This document shows, piece after piece, positions 35,848 to 48,841 of a stretch of 64,000 nt of DNA. The position numbers were made by a program, and so were the translations under genes. Origin of the DNA: Pseudomonas oryzihabitans (GTDB lineage Bacteria > Pseudomonadota > Gammaproteobacteria > Pseudomonadales > Pseudomonadaceae); NCBI RefSeq assembly GCF_007665395.1, contig NZ_VDND01000005.1:248001-312000 (forward strand). Direction: 5' to 3'. The notes beneath the pieces were generated by a model. The model saw nothing but the letters and a program-made list of their open reading frames with translations, searched no databases and was not told the origin of the DNA. How positions within the stretch are numbered: the stretch's first letter is position 1; every line of letters starts with the position of its first letter.

Positions 35848-37533
35848 TCAGGATTGCCGGCTGCGGTATTCGGCGCTGCCTTTGATGGCGGTGGCGACAT
35901 CGTCCAGCGTCATGGCACCGCTGGTCACCTGGGACATCCAGTTAGTCAGTCCACCCGCGTCGGCCTCTCGGCTCAGGTAGTTCCGATAAAGCTGCTGAAT
36001 CATTGATTGAGCGTAAGCCTGGCCTTCCGAACTACCGGCGATGGCGGCTTTCACCGCGGCAATGGTCATCACTCCGTCAGAAATCTGCTTCGCCCAGGTG
36101 CTCAGGCCCGACGGGTCGGCATTGCGTCCCAGGTAGGAGACGTAAAGCTGATTGACCGTATTTTGCAGATTCCCTTGATACTCGGTACTGCCAATCAACG
36201 CTGCAGCGATGGAATTGACCGTCATAGCGCCACTGTTCAGTTGACCTGCCCAATAGCTGAGGCCTGCGCTATCCGCGCTCCGCCCCAGATAGCTTTGGTA
36301 AAGTCGCTCCACGGCCACGCGATTCTGGTACTCAGCACTGGCCACGATGGCATTGATGACACCAGCCAGAGTCATGCTGCCACTGGCCATTTGGGTAGAC
36401 CAGAAAGTCAGGCCGGCCTGGTCGGCTTCTCGTCCTAAATAATCACGATAAACGCTTGCGACGGTGCTGGTGTAGCTGGAGCTGTCGACCGCCGTGGCAG
36501 TTTCATTCGTGCTTGATAGGGGACCGATCTGCGTGCAGCTCGAATCATCCAGATAGGCCTTCAGCGTGGCCCATTGAGGGCGATCCACGCCATTGATAGG
36601 TTCGACGGAAAGATTGTAATTGGCCCAGCCTGGGCCGGCCGCCCAATAGGTCGCTGGTATGCAATTCTGTTTCAGGTAGGCCAGCATCCGGCCCATGATC
36701 ACATTCCAACGAGGATCGCTGTCCGGGACCCCGAATTCACCGATCATGCCGCGTTTGCCGTTCTTCTTTAGCCAATCGACGAAAGGCTTCACCCGCTGGA
36801 CACCGTAGTCGTCCGGATAGGCACTGGCACTGGTCACCGCGTAGTTACCACCGCCTCCCTCGCCATCGAAGTAGGTATGCGCCTGGAAGATCAGATTGTT
36901 GGCCGGATCCTTCAAGGCAAGCAGGGCGTCGTTCCATTGTGGCCAACGGGTCGCTTCGGCCCAACCATTGCCTTCGATCATGATCGGCCGGGTCGAATCG
37001 ACTGAGCGAACGCCGTTGATGCCGTACTGGGCGGCTACAGACCACTGAGCCACGGCGTCGTGGGGTTCGTTCATGATGTCGTAGGCATACAGAGACGTAT
37101 GCGAGCTCCAGCGCTGAGCGATACGTGTCAGGACGTCTTGGTATTGAGCATAGGCAACGTTGCCCGTTCCTATCACCACCCCGCGGTAGCGCATGTAGTT
37201 ATGAAGATCGAGGATGATCTTCATGCCGTACTTGTCGGCGTAACCGAAGGTGCGATCGATGAGGGCTGCGTACGTCGGATCCAGAGCGCCTCCCAGGGTC
37301 GGCTGCAAGCGCTCCCAGATGATTGGGAAACGAATCAGCTTCACACCGCGAGCGCTCCACTGGCTGAAGTAGGCTTCGCTTGGGAAAATGTAATTCGTGC
37401 CGTTGATCCCAGGCAGTACCTGCGAGGCGAATCCGGCCCCGGACAGATTGAGGCCGACAAGGCTGACCGTTTGCGCCCATGCCGTGCCGGAGCAGGAGCC
37501 TGCGGTGATGCCAAGCAAAAGGGCGAGCTTCAT
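35848..37533 (-). CDS. Secreted GH5-family glycoside hydrolase with four DUF4214 repeats
   Basis: A 561-residue exported enzyme. A signal peptide (ending GTAWAQ) precedes a GH5 catalytic domain (about 25-345) with acid/base Glu156 in DIMNEP and nucleophile Glu266 in GEFGVP; the family includes endoglucanases and mannanases. The C-terminal 185 residues form four DUF4214 repeats (LYxxYLGRxADxxGLxxW, then xGxM and SxEYQ). The same domain ends the RTX protein at 49757. The start at 37533 follows GGGGGG and gives a classic signal peptide; upstream in-frame ATGs at 37566, 37581 and 37596 are possible. Convergent with the Lrp gene, divergent from wzm. Confidence 0.85.
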   Translation of the reverse strand: MKLALLLGITAGSCSGTAWAQTVSLVGLNLSGAGFASQVLPGINGTNYIFPSEAYFSQWSARGVKLIRFPIIWERLQPTLGGALDPTYAALIDRTFGYADKYGMKIILDLHNYMRYRGVVIGTGNVAYAQYQDVLTRIAQRWSSHTSLYAYDIMNEPHDAVAQWSVAAQYGINGVRSVDSTRPIMIEGNGWAEATRWPQWNDALLALKDPANNLIFQAHTYFDGEGGGGNYAVTSASAYPDDYGVQRVKPFVDWLKKNGKRGMIGEFGVPDSDPRWNVIMGRMLAYLKQNCIPATYWAAGPGWANYNLSVEPINGVDRPQWATLKAYLDDSSCTQIGPLSSTNETATAVDSSSYTSTVASVYRDYLGREADQAGLTFWSTQMASGSMTLAGVINAIVASAEYQNRVAVERLYQSYLGRSADSAGLSYWAGQLNSGAMTVNSIAAALIGSTEYQGNLQNTVNQLYVSYLGRNADPSGLSTWAKQISDGVMTIAAVKAAIAGSSEGQAYAQSMIQQLYRNYLSREADAGGLTNWMSQVTSGAMTLDDVATAIKGSAEYRSRQS

Positions 37534-38050
37534 GACCCCCCGGTGAGAACGCCAGCTATTGACCATGTCGAACCACTGCATCGATTTGAGGTGCATTGCC
37601 TTCGTGCAACCGCTATTGGTTGAACGCGCCAGAAGAGGAACTAAAGACGTATCTGGCGTCGGCGAGCTTTCTTGAGTCGCGACCGATGAATGGCGCCTGG
37701 GGTGACGGCAGCCAGGGGTGACGGCTGGGGTCGCAGACCGCGCTTTCCCCAAGCGCTAGGCGACGAGAAGGGGTTTCCTGGCCGGCGGGGCGCTCGATCA
37801 GTAAGCCGGTCAAAGCGTCGTCGTACCCATTGCGAGATCCAAATTTGGATTCCAGACGGTGTTAATTGATATCGTAGCGCCCGGCTTGGCCGCAGATCCG
37901 CCTTGCCAGAGCCCAATCGAGGATTTTCAGGCTGTGCCGGTGAAGCAACGTGCCGATCGGAACCGCTGCCGAAGGACTTAGGCCAGGAGACTGGTGACGT
38001 CTTGCTCCAAGACGCAATACTGCCTCTTGGATTCTTCTGTAGGAGAAATG
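37534..38050. other. Divergent intergenic region upstream of the O-antigen genes
   Basis: About 515 bases between the GH5 gene and wzm, with G+C falling towards wzm. It holds the promoters of both directions and the palindrome at 37837-37850. No JUMPstart/ops element was recognised and no reading frame looks real. Confidence 0.55.
37837..37850. promoter_or_regulatory. 14-base AT-centred palindrome upstream of wzm
   Basis: ATCCAAATTTGGAT is a perfect palindrome about 200 bases before wzm, just upstream of AT-rich TTAATTGATAT sequence that could be a -10 region. It may be an operator for a dimeric regulator. No regulator is identified. Confidence 0.35.
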
Positions 38051-38845
38051 ATGTTTGGTTTGTTGAGAGGTATATGGAGTTATCGTCACTTCATAACGTC
38101 GTCTATCAAAAATGATTTCGTATCACGTTTTGCGCGGAGTCGTCTCGGTGGGCTCTGGATGATCATAAATCCGTTGGCCCAAGTCGCTATCTACGCTCTT
38201 ATTCTCTCCAATGTGCTCGCGGCCAAGTTGCCGGGTGTGGACAACAAGTATGCCTATGCGCTCTACCTCATGGCAGGCATCCTGGGGTGGAACCTGTTTT
38301 CCGAAATCGTCAGCCGGTGCTTGGGGTTGTTTATCGAGCAAGGCAACCTGATGAAGAAAATGCGGTTTCCGCGTATCTGTCTACCCGTTATCGTGACGGG
38401 ATCTTGTCTGGTCAACTATTTCTTCCTGCTACTTTCCATGCTCCTGGTGTTCGCTCTTTTGGATTCGTTTCCGGGTATAGAGCTACTCTGGCTGATACCG
38501 CTCACACTAGCGGCGTTAGCGTTGGCATTGGGTGTCGGATTGATCCTAGGTGTACTGAACGTGTTCGTCCGCGATATCGGTCAAGTTGTACCCATTCTCT
38601 TGCAGATCTGGTTCTGGTTCACTCCGATCGTCTATCCGGTGCACATCGTTCCAGAGTCGGTCAGGGGCTTTATTAGTTATAACCCAATGTATCCGATAAT
38701 TACCGGCTTTCAAAATGTGCTGGTTTATGGGCACGCTCCCGACACCGGGGCCATTGCCATTACCCTGGGCATTTCATTACTTCTCCTGCTACTCGGATTG
38801 TTCATATTCCGTCGAGCCGCTCCCGAAATGGTGGACGCACTATGA
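38051..38845 (+). CDS. wzm: O-polysaccharide ABC transporter permease Wzm
   Basis: A 264-residue inner-membrane protein with six predicted membrane segments and the ABC2-type exporter signature. RFARSRLGGLWMIINPL near residue 30 is typical of Wzm/TagG permeases. It exports complete O-polysaccharide linked to undecaprenyl diphosphate. AGGAG at 38041-38045 suits the second of two adjacent ATGs (38051). Its stop overlaps the wzt start (ATGA). G+C is clearly lower than in the flanking metabolic genes. Confidence 0.92.
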   Translation: MFGLLRGIWSYRHFITSSIKNDFVSRFARSRLGGLWMIINPLAQVAIYALILSNVLAAKLPGVDNKYAYALYLMAGILGWNLFSEIVSRCLGLFIEQGNLMKKMRFPRICLPVIVTGSCLVNYFFLLLSMLLVFALLDSFPGIELLWLIPLTLAALALALGVGLILGVLNVFVRDIGQVVPILLQIWFWFTPIVYPVHIVPESVRGFISYNPMYPIITGFQNVLVYGHAPDTGAIAITLGISLLLLLLGLFIFRRAAPEMVDAL

Positions 38846-40062
38846 GCCTACTCAAGGTTTCAGGCGTCGGAAAATCCTATCGGACCTATTCTTCGGAATG
38901 GTTCAGGTTCGCCCGTTGGTTTGGCTTCAAAGGTGGCGTTCTCGAAGAAAAATGGGTGCTACGAAATATAAATTTCACGATTGAACCCGGTCAGGCCATT
39001 GGGATCGTCGGACAAAACGGCGCTGGCAAAAGTACGCTCTTGAAAATGATCACCGGAACCCTTCAACCCACTGAAGGAAGCATCCAGCTCAACGGTAGGA
39101 TTTCGGCGATTCTCGAGTTGGGCATGGGCTTCAATCCAGAGCTGACCGGTCGACAAAACGTAATGCATGCCGCTGGCCTGATGGGCTTCGGGGGCGAGCA
39201 GGTACAACATGAAATGGCCAACATTGAAGCCTTCGCTGAGATTGGTGACTATTTCGACGAACCGGTCCGTACCTACTCCAGCGGTATGCAAATGCGAGTT
39301 GCCTTCGCTGTCGCCACCGCCTTCCGCCCAGAGATTCTCATCGTCGACGAAGCCCTCTCGGTAGGCGATAGTTATTTTCAGCACAAGAGCTTTGCCAAGA
39401 TTCGCGAGTTCCAACAGCAGGGCACGACGCTGCTGATCGTTTCCCACGACCGAGATTCCATCCAGGCACTGTGTGATCGTGCGATCCTCTTAGAACGCGG
39501 TGGCATCATAAAGGACGGTGCTCCGGAAGAAGTCATGGACTTCTATAACGCGTTGATTGCCGAGAAGGAGAACTCGACGGTACAGACCAAGACGCTCGAG
39601 GATGGCAAGGTCCAGGTGAGCTCCGGTACCGGCGAAGCGCGCGTCGAGCATATCGCCCTCTACAATGACGCAGGCCAAGTCGTAGAGCATCTGAACGTTG
39701 GGGAGTCGGCGCGTCTTCAAGTCCGCGTAAGACTATTCAGCGATCTCGATACGCTGGTTCTGGGCTACGGCATCAAGGACCGGCTTGGTCAGGTTATGCA
39801 CGGCACCAATACCTGGTATACCCAGCAATCCATTGAACGTCCCCGTTCAGGTGAGCTGTACATCTTCGACATTTCCTTCAAGGCGAATCTAGGTCCCGGT
39901 AGCTATTCCGTACAGACCGCACTGGTAGACAGGGATACTCATCTGACGGCGAACTACGAGTGGCGTGACTTGGCTCTTGTGTTCACTGTTTCAAATTTGG
40001 ACAAGGTTTATTTTGCCGGTTGTAACTGGCTAAATCCGGACATCGAGATCTCCAAGGCATGA
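38842..40062 (+). CDS. wzt: O-polysaccharide ABC transporter ATPase Wzt with C-terminal carbohydrate-binding domain
   Basis: A 406-residue ATPase: Walker A GQNGAGKST near 57, signature YSSGMQMRVAFA near 146, Walker B ILIVDEALSVGD near 165. The extra 160-residue C-terminal domain (from about 245) is the Wzt_C type that recognises the capped end of a finished chain in systems such as E. coli O8/O9a. Its presence implies that export depends on a chemical cap, for which the next gene is the obvious candidate. Overlaps both neighbours by four bases. Confidence 0.93.
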   Translation: MSLLKVSGVGKSYRTYSSEWFRFARWFGFKGGVLEEKWVLRNINFTIEPGQAIGIVGQNGAGKSTLLKMITGTLQPTEGSIQLNGRISAILELGMGFNPELTGRQNVMHAAGLMGFGGEQVQHEMANIEAFAEIGDYFDEPVRTYSSGMQMRVAFAVATAFRPEILIVDEALSVGDSYFQHKSFAKIREFQQQGTTLLIVSHDRDSIQALCDRAILLERGGIIKDGAPEEVMDFYNALIAEKENSTVQTKTLEDGKVQVSSGTGEARVEHIALYNDAGQVVEHLNVGESARLQVRVRLFSDLDTLVLGYGIKDRLGQVMHGTNTWYTQQSIERPRSGELYIFDISFKANLGPGSYSVQTALVDRDTHLTANYEWRDLALVFTVSNLDKVYFAGCNWLNPDIEISKA

Positions 40063-41677
40063 CTTTTATTTCGTTTGCGCAGAATAGAGAAGACGTATTG
40101 CTCTGGCGCGCGCTTGGCCATGTGGAAAAAGGTTTTTACATCGATATTGGGGCCAATGATCCGGTCGAGCATTCCGTTACTAAGGCCTTCTATGACCGAG
40201 GCTGGAGGGGCTTGAACGTCGAACCCGTTCGACAATGGTTCGATAAGCTGGTTGCTGCGCGGCCGCGCGATATAAATCTTCAAATCGCCGCTGGCGCCGA
40301 GCAGGGGGTCATGACCTTGTATGAGGTTGCCGATACCGGCCTGTCGACCTCGCGTAAGTCAGTTGCCGAACGCCATGGCGATAATGGCTTCGCGCACGTC
40401 CCGGTACAGGTTCAGGTCGATACGGTTTCTAACCTTTGCGCCCTGTGGGAAATCGAAGACGTTCACTTCCTCAAGATTGACGTCGAGGGGGCGGAGCGTG
40501 AAGTACTCTTGGGCATCGACTTTACCAAGCTCCGGCCTTGGATCGTTCTGGCAGAATCGACCGAACCGCTTTCGCAGCAAGGCAGCCATCAGGAGTGGGA
40601 GGAGCTGATTACTGATCACGACTACACCTTCGTCCACTTCGATGGCTTGAATCGTTTCTATCTGGCCAACGAGCATGCTGATCTTCGTCAGCATTTTCAG
40701 GCACCGCCCAATGTGTTTGACGACTATCTGACTAGTGGGCAGCTCTCCGCATTGGAGAGAGTCAATGAGCTATCCCAGAAAAATGAGGAGTTGTTACAAC
40801 AGAACGGGGAGCTTGCTAAGCGAAATGAGGAGCTGGCTTCTCGATCTGCGGAAGCTTCTGCGGCTGTTGTCCAGGCGGAGAAGCATTGCGCTCAAGCTGA
40901 CCACCGTGTGCTTGCCGCTGAGAATGATTACCTTCGTCTCGAAGTGGAACATCAGAAGTTGCTGCTGAGCCAAGAAACATTCAGGCATCGAGTGGAGCTT
41001 CTGGAGCTTCAACTTGCCGAGCGAGACAAAGATATCGCCAGGCTGGAACAAGGTGAACAAGAGCAGGTGACACGCTGGCAACTACTCAGCGAACGGTTTC
41101 CTATGCTAGCGTCCACTAGCGATCTCGCCCAAGGCCTGCGTCAGATCAATGATGAACGCGAGCAGCAAATGGTCAAGTTGTCCGAGGCGGCACTGGGTGC
41201 CGATGCGCAATCTCGGCACTGGCAGAATGAAGCTGCAGATACTCAGAGACGTCTGGATGCAGTGGTACATAGCCTGTCTTGGCGTTTGACCCAACCGCTA
41301 CGTGAAGCAAACAAGACGGTGCGAACCACTCGGCTATCACTGGCTCGCCTGGCAGCAAGCGGGAAAAGGTTAGCAAAGGTGGCTGCCTACCCTTGGATAG
41401 TCAGGGCTCTCCGCAAGGTCTTGGCCAATCCAACGTACAAGCGTCGGGCGGCTCGAGTCGTCGGTCGTTATCCCAGGCTATACGACAAGCTATTCCGCGT
41501 TGCCAGAGGGGCGGGGCTGTTCACGCCCAATGCCCCGGTCGAGGAACGGCCAATCTACAATCCGAACACGTTCATTCAAGGCACCGAACCCGACTTGTCC
41601 GATCTCAGTACCAGTGCACAGCATTTTTATCAAGAGCTCAAGGCCGCCATCGAAGCCAAGCACGGAGGGTCGCACTA

Positions 41678-41678
<1 letters not shown>
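40059..41678 (+). CDS. FkbM-family methyltransferase with a long coiled coil
   Basis: A 539-residue protein. Residues 1-190 form a FkbM SAM-dependent methyltransferase (SFAQNREDVLLWRAL at the start; GFYIDIGANDPVEHSVTKAF; VHFLKIDVEGAEREVL). Residues about 225-395 are a Glu/Gln/Leu-rich heptad pattern predicted to form a coiled coil; the C-terminal 140 residues are basic. It sits between wzt and the large glycosyltransferase with overlaps on both sides. The plan (methyltransferase plus coiled coil) parallels WbdD of E. coli O8/O9a, which methylates the chain end and sets length; the analogy is inference. Confidence 0.85.
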
Positions 41679-45359
<3,681 letters not shown>

Positions 45360-45373
45360 CTAAGGGGATAGGC

Positions 45374-46279
45374 ATGCCAACCGCTCTGGTCACAGGCGCA
45401 TCGGGTTTTACCGGACGCTATCTGATCCATGCACTCAAGGCCCGAGACTTCAAGGTCATCGGACTTGGTAGCGGCTCTACCGATGCGGATGTCACCTTGG
45501 CATGCGATCTCACCGACAAGGCGGCCGTCGCTGCCGCCGTGGCGCAGGCGCAGCCGGATTGGGTCATCCATCTAGCCGCGCTGGCCTTCGTTGGTCATGC
45601 CGACCAGGAGGCCTTTTACCGGGTGAACCTGTTCGGCACCTTGAACCTGCTGGAGGCACTGGGTTCGCTAGAGCGGCAACCCCAGCGAGTGCTGATTGCC
45701 AGTAGTGCCAACATCTATGGCACGCCTGGTATCGAGGTGATCGACGAATCTGTCTGCCCGGCGCCCGTCAACCATTACGCCTGCAGCAAGCTGGCCATGG
45801 AACACATGGTCGCCACCTGGTACGACCGCCTGCCCATCGTCATCACCCGGCCATTCAACTACACCGGGCCGGGGCAGGATGAGCGCTTCCTGATTCCCAA
45901 GATCGTGGGGCATTTCGCCCGCGGTGAACGGGTAATAGAACTAGGCAATCTGGATGTGAGTCGAGACTTCTCCGATGTCCGTGATCTGGTTCAGGCCTAT
46001 ATCGGTCTGCTGGATAGCACTCACCGTTCCAGTCCGGTCAACGTTTGCTCCGGGCAGGCCACTGCGCTACGTACCGTCATCCAGATGGCTGAGCAGATCG
46101 CGGGTTATGCGATCGAGGTGCGTGTGAATCCGGCGTTCGTGCGTGCCAATGAAATTCCCGTGTTGCGAGGAGACGATGCTCGCCTGAGAGGAGTCGTCGG
46201 TCCACGGAATCTGATACCGCTCCAGCAAACCCTGAGCGACCTTTTCGGAGCCATGGGCAGCGGTGCTCGACGGACGTGA
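45374..46279 (+). CDS. rmd: GDP-6-deoxy-D-mannose (GDP-D-rhamnose) reductase
   Basis: A 301-residue SDR enzyme: TGASGFTGRYL at 7-17, SSANIYG near 114 and YACSKLAMEHM near 134 with the catalytic Tyr and Lys. It reduces the Gmd product to GDP-D-rhamnose, the donor for the A-band (common) polysaccharide of Pseudomonas. The gap to gmd is only 14 bases, and the following GT gene overlaps its stop. GDP-fucose synthase is excluded by the length and the rhamnan-type context. Confidence 0.9.
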   Translation: MPTALVTGASGFTGRYLIHALKARDFKVIGLGSGSTDADVTLACDLTDKAAVAAAVAQAQPDWVIHLAALAFVGHADQEAFYRVNLFGTLNLLEALGSLERQPQRVLIASSANIYGTPGIEVIDESVCPAPVNHYACSKLAMEHMVATWYDRLPIVITRPFNYTGPGQDERFLIPKIVGHFARGERVIELGNLDVSRDFSDVRDLVQAYIGLLDSTHRSSPVNVCSGQATALRTVIQMAEQIAGYAIEVRVNPAFVRANEIPVLRGDDARLRGVVGPRNLIPLQQTLSDLFGAMGSGARRT

Positions 46280-47412
46280 GACTCGGCCTGGGCACTACCG
46301 TCTGGTCTCGCGGGACCGCCTTGGGACATCTTGACGGCATCGGCATCTACAGTGAGGCGCTCTGGCAAGCGCTGTCACGTTGTCCTGAGCTGCGCATAAG
46401 CTCATATGTCCTCGATGGTGAGCCGCAGTCATTGGCCTGCGGAACACCCGTAGGACTGGCCAGGAGCTTCCCCGGTCTGGTACTTCGAAGCGCGCTGCTG
46501 GGCGCGGATCGCGGTATCAGCCGCCGACTGGCGGCGGAGGTCGAGGTATTTCACGCGTTGGATCATCATATTCCGCGACTGAAAGACATACCCTTGGTCG
46601 CTACCGTCATGGATCTGATTCCGCAACTGCATCCCGAGTGGGTCACTCCCAGGTTGCGTGCATTGAAGAGCAGCCTGTTCAACCGGAGCGTCCGCTGGGC
46701 TGATCAGGTCATCACCATCTCCGAAAGCAGTCGGTTGGATATCATCCGAATCCTGAAACTTCCCGAGGACCGGGTTCACGTAACCCCCTTGGGCGTAGAT
46801 GCGCGTTATTTCAGCCGGCAATCCATGGCCGCGCGGCTGGAGGTGCTGACGCGACATGGCCTGGAGCCTGGCTTCTTTCTATTTGTTGGAACGCTGCAAC
46901 CACGCAAGAATCTCACCGCCGTTCTTGCGGCACATGCTCGATTGCCGGAAGTACTGCGTAAACGCCATCCGCTGGTAGTCGTCGGCCGCAATGGTTGGCG
47001 TGCCGAGGCGCTGGTCGCCGAGTTACGCGCGCTGGAGGCCAGAGGCGAAGGGAAGTGGTTGGAGTATCTACCGCAGAACGAGGTGATCGCCCTTCTGCAG
47101 AGTGCGGCGGCGCTGGTATTCATGTCGTTGTTCGAAGGTTTTGGTTTGCCAGCGATCGAGGCTTTCGCCGCGCGTTGCCCGGTGATCTGCTCCAACACTA
47201 CGTCGCTGCCAGAGGTCGTGGGTGAGGCGGCTTTGCAGGCCGACCCGCGTGAGCCTGGGGCTATCGCCCAGGCGATGCAGCAGGTTCTGGACGATCCCCT
47301 GGGCGTTCAGCAGCGGGTCGACGACGGCGAGCGACGCGCTCGCGGCTACACCTGGGACGCCTGTGCCGCCCGAACGCTCGAGGTCTATCGCCTAGCCCTG
47401 AAAGGGCGTTAG
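46276..47412 (+). CDS. wbpY: GT4 glycosyltransferase, WbpY-like
   Basis: A 378-residue GT-B transferase starting at GTG that overlaps the rmd stop (GTGA). Domain signatures include HLDGIGIYSEALW near 18, FVGTLQPRKNLTAV near 203 and EGFGLPAIEAFAARCPVI near 287. In P. aeruginosa, WbpX, WbpY and WbpZ build the D-rhamnan A-band chain from GDP-D-rhamnose; the N-terminal DGIGIYS motif and cluster position suit WbpY best. The exact linkage it forms is not known from sequence. Confidence 0.75.
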   Translation: MRLGLGTTVWSRGTALGHLDGIGIYSEALWQALSRCPELRISSYVLDGEPQSLACGTPVGLARSFPGLVLRSALLGADRGISRRLAAEVEVFHALDHHIPRLKDIPLVATVMDLIPQLHPEWVTPRLRALKSSLFNRSVRWADQVITISESSRLDIIRILKLPEDRVHVTPLGVDARYFSRQSMAARLEVLTRHGLEPGFFLFVGTLQPRKNLTAVLAAHARLPEVLRKRHPLVVVGRNGWRAEALVAELRALEARGEGKWLEYLPQNEVIALLQSAAALVFMSLFEGFGLPAIEAFAARCPVICSNTTSLPEVVGEAALQADPREPGAIAQAMQQVLDDPLGVQQRVDDGERRARGYTWDACAARTLEVYRLALKGR

Positions 47413-47422
47413 GCGATCCGGT

Positions 47423-48529
47423 TCAACCAAGGGCTTCGCGATAGACCCTGATCAGTTCGGCAGCCATGATCTCGCTGCGAAAGTGCGTGTCGAAGCGCGC
47501 CCGAGCGGCCTGGCCATAGCGGGTCCGTAGGTCGGCATCCTGCCAGAGCGTGATCAACCCCGCACGCAGGGCAGCAGGCTCGGGCGGTACGCCGATCCCG
47601 GTCTCGCCGTCGAGATTGATCTCGCTCATGCCCGAGCCGATCTCGCAACTGAGCATGGGCTTGCCGTACATGGCCGCTTCCAGCAGCGCCATGCCAAAGG
47701 CCTCGGAGCGCAGGTGCGACGGGAAGACGAAGCTTTCGCAGCCGGCATAAAGCGCTGCCAGGTCTGCTTCGCTCTGACGTCCCAGGAAATGGCAGTTCTT
47801 CAGACCCAACTGCTCGCACTGCGCGTGAAGGGCTTCGCCTTCCGGTCCGTCGCCGACGATGGCCAGCGGATAGTCGAGCCCCTGAAGCGCTTCGAGTAGC
47901 AGGTGCAGCCCCTTGTAGTAGCGCAATACCCCCACGAACAGCAGATAGCGGGGGCCGAGACGCTCGCGCCAGCTCGCCACGCGCCGTGGATCCGCCTCGG
48001 GATAGCTGGCTGGATCCAGGCCATAGGGAATCACCCTTACCTTGCTACCCAGGCGTTGCAGGGTAGGGCTGGACCGGCGATAGGGCTCGGTTGCCGCTAT
48101 CACGCGAGACGCCTTGCCCAGGAAGCCGTGCATCAGCGGTGAATAGAGCTTGAGCAGATGGCGCTGCTTGACGATGTCCGAGTGGTAGCTGACCACATAG
48201 GGCTTGCCTGGCCGTATCACCAGTTGCAGGAGGTCCATGAACGGCCAGGGGAAGTGAAAATGCACCAGGTCGACAGCGCGGCTTTCCTCGGCGAAGGCGC
48301 GGAAGGCAGCCAGGGAAAGTCCGGTCGAGGCGAGGTCGAGGTCCTGCTTCACCCGGCGGACGGGTATGCCGTCCACCTCGAGCCGTTCGGGGTCGGGATG
48401 CTTGCTCAGCGTCAGGACCCGATGCTCGATCCCGAAGCTTCTTGTCGCCAGACACATCTGGCGAATGACATGTTCGATCCCACCATGGGTATCGGGTAGA
48501 TACGTCTTGAAGACATGCAAAATGCGCAT
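47423..48529 (-). CDS. wbpZ: GT4 glycosyltransferase, WbpZ-like
   Basis: A 368-residue GT-B transferase convergent with the WbpY-like gene. The N-terminus MRILHVFKTYLPDTHGGIEH is the WbpZ pattern, which in P. aeruginosa adds the first D-rhamnose to the primer of A-band polysaccharide. GT4 motifs VGVLRYYKGLHLLLEAL near 191 and SEAFGMALLEAAMYGKPML near 273 are seen. Start ATG at 48527-48529 fits the family N-terminus; twelve upstream codons are open but unlikely. Confidence 0.82.
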   Translation of the reverse strand: MRILHVFKTYLPDTHGGIEHVIRQMCLATRSFGIEHRVLTLSKHPDPERLEVDGIPVRRVKQDLDLASTGLSLAAFRAFAEESRAVDLVHFHFPWPFMDLLQLVIRPGKPYVVSYHSDIVKQRHLLKLYSPLMHGFLGKASRVIAATEPYRRSSPTLQRLGSKVRVIPYGLDPASYPEADPRRVASWRERLGPRYLLFVGVLRYYKGLHLLLEALQGLDYPLAIVGDGPEGEALHAQCEQLGLKNCHFLGRQSEADLAALYAGCESFVFPSHLRSEAFGMALLEAAMYGKPMLSCEIGSGMSEINLDGETGIGVPPEPAALRAGLITLWQDADLRTRYGQAARARFDTHFRSEIMAAELIRVYREALG

Positions 48530-48841
48530 GAGCGAGGCTGGCCCAAAAAGTACGCACCCTAGCACAGGTGTCTAGTATGCAGGTTTAACGCAGCATGATA
48601 GGAATGGCCAAATTGGGCAGTAGTCTGCCTTTTATGTGGCAATTTGCTATCAAAGCGATTGAACTTTCTTGCCGAACGGTAGATTGGTATTACGATTTTC
48701 GATTGAGATTCGACGAAATTCTTCTATCCTGACCTCGTCAAGAAGCTGGCATCGTCACAGTTAAAGTGTGATAGTGTTGGCGCTTGACCAAGGCTCGGGT
48801 GTGCGCATCCGGGACTTTTAAGGATATCGGTCACGGGCGCA
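48530..48841. other. AT-rich intergenic region with the promoter of the RTX operon
   Basis: About 310 bases, distinctly richer in A+T than its neighbours, between the divergent wbpZ-like gene and the RTX-associated gene. It carries the promoter candidate at 48703-48730 and an imperfect repeat CACAGTTAAAGTGTG near 48757-48771. No reading frame. Confidence 0.6.
48703..48730 (+). promoter_or_regulatory. Sigma-70-type promoter candidate
   Basis: TTGAGA (five of six matches to TTGACA) and TATCCT (four of six to TATAAT) with a 16-base spacer, 110 bases before the first gene of the RTX/glycosyltransferase region. Confidence 0.45.

Noticed and set aside
41393..41677. A longer N-terminus for the double GT4 transferase
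   Set aside because: That part overlaps the methyltransferase gene in another frame and looks unlike protein; the ATG at 41678 gives the family N-terminus and has a good ribosome-binding site.
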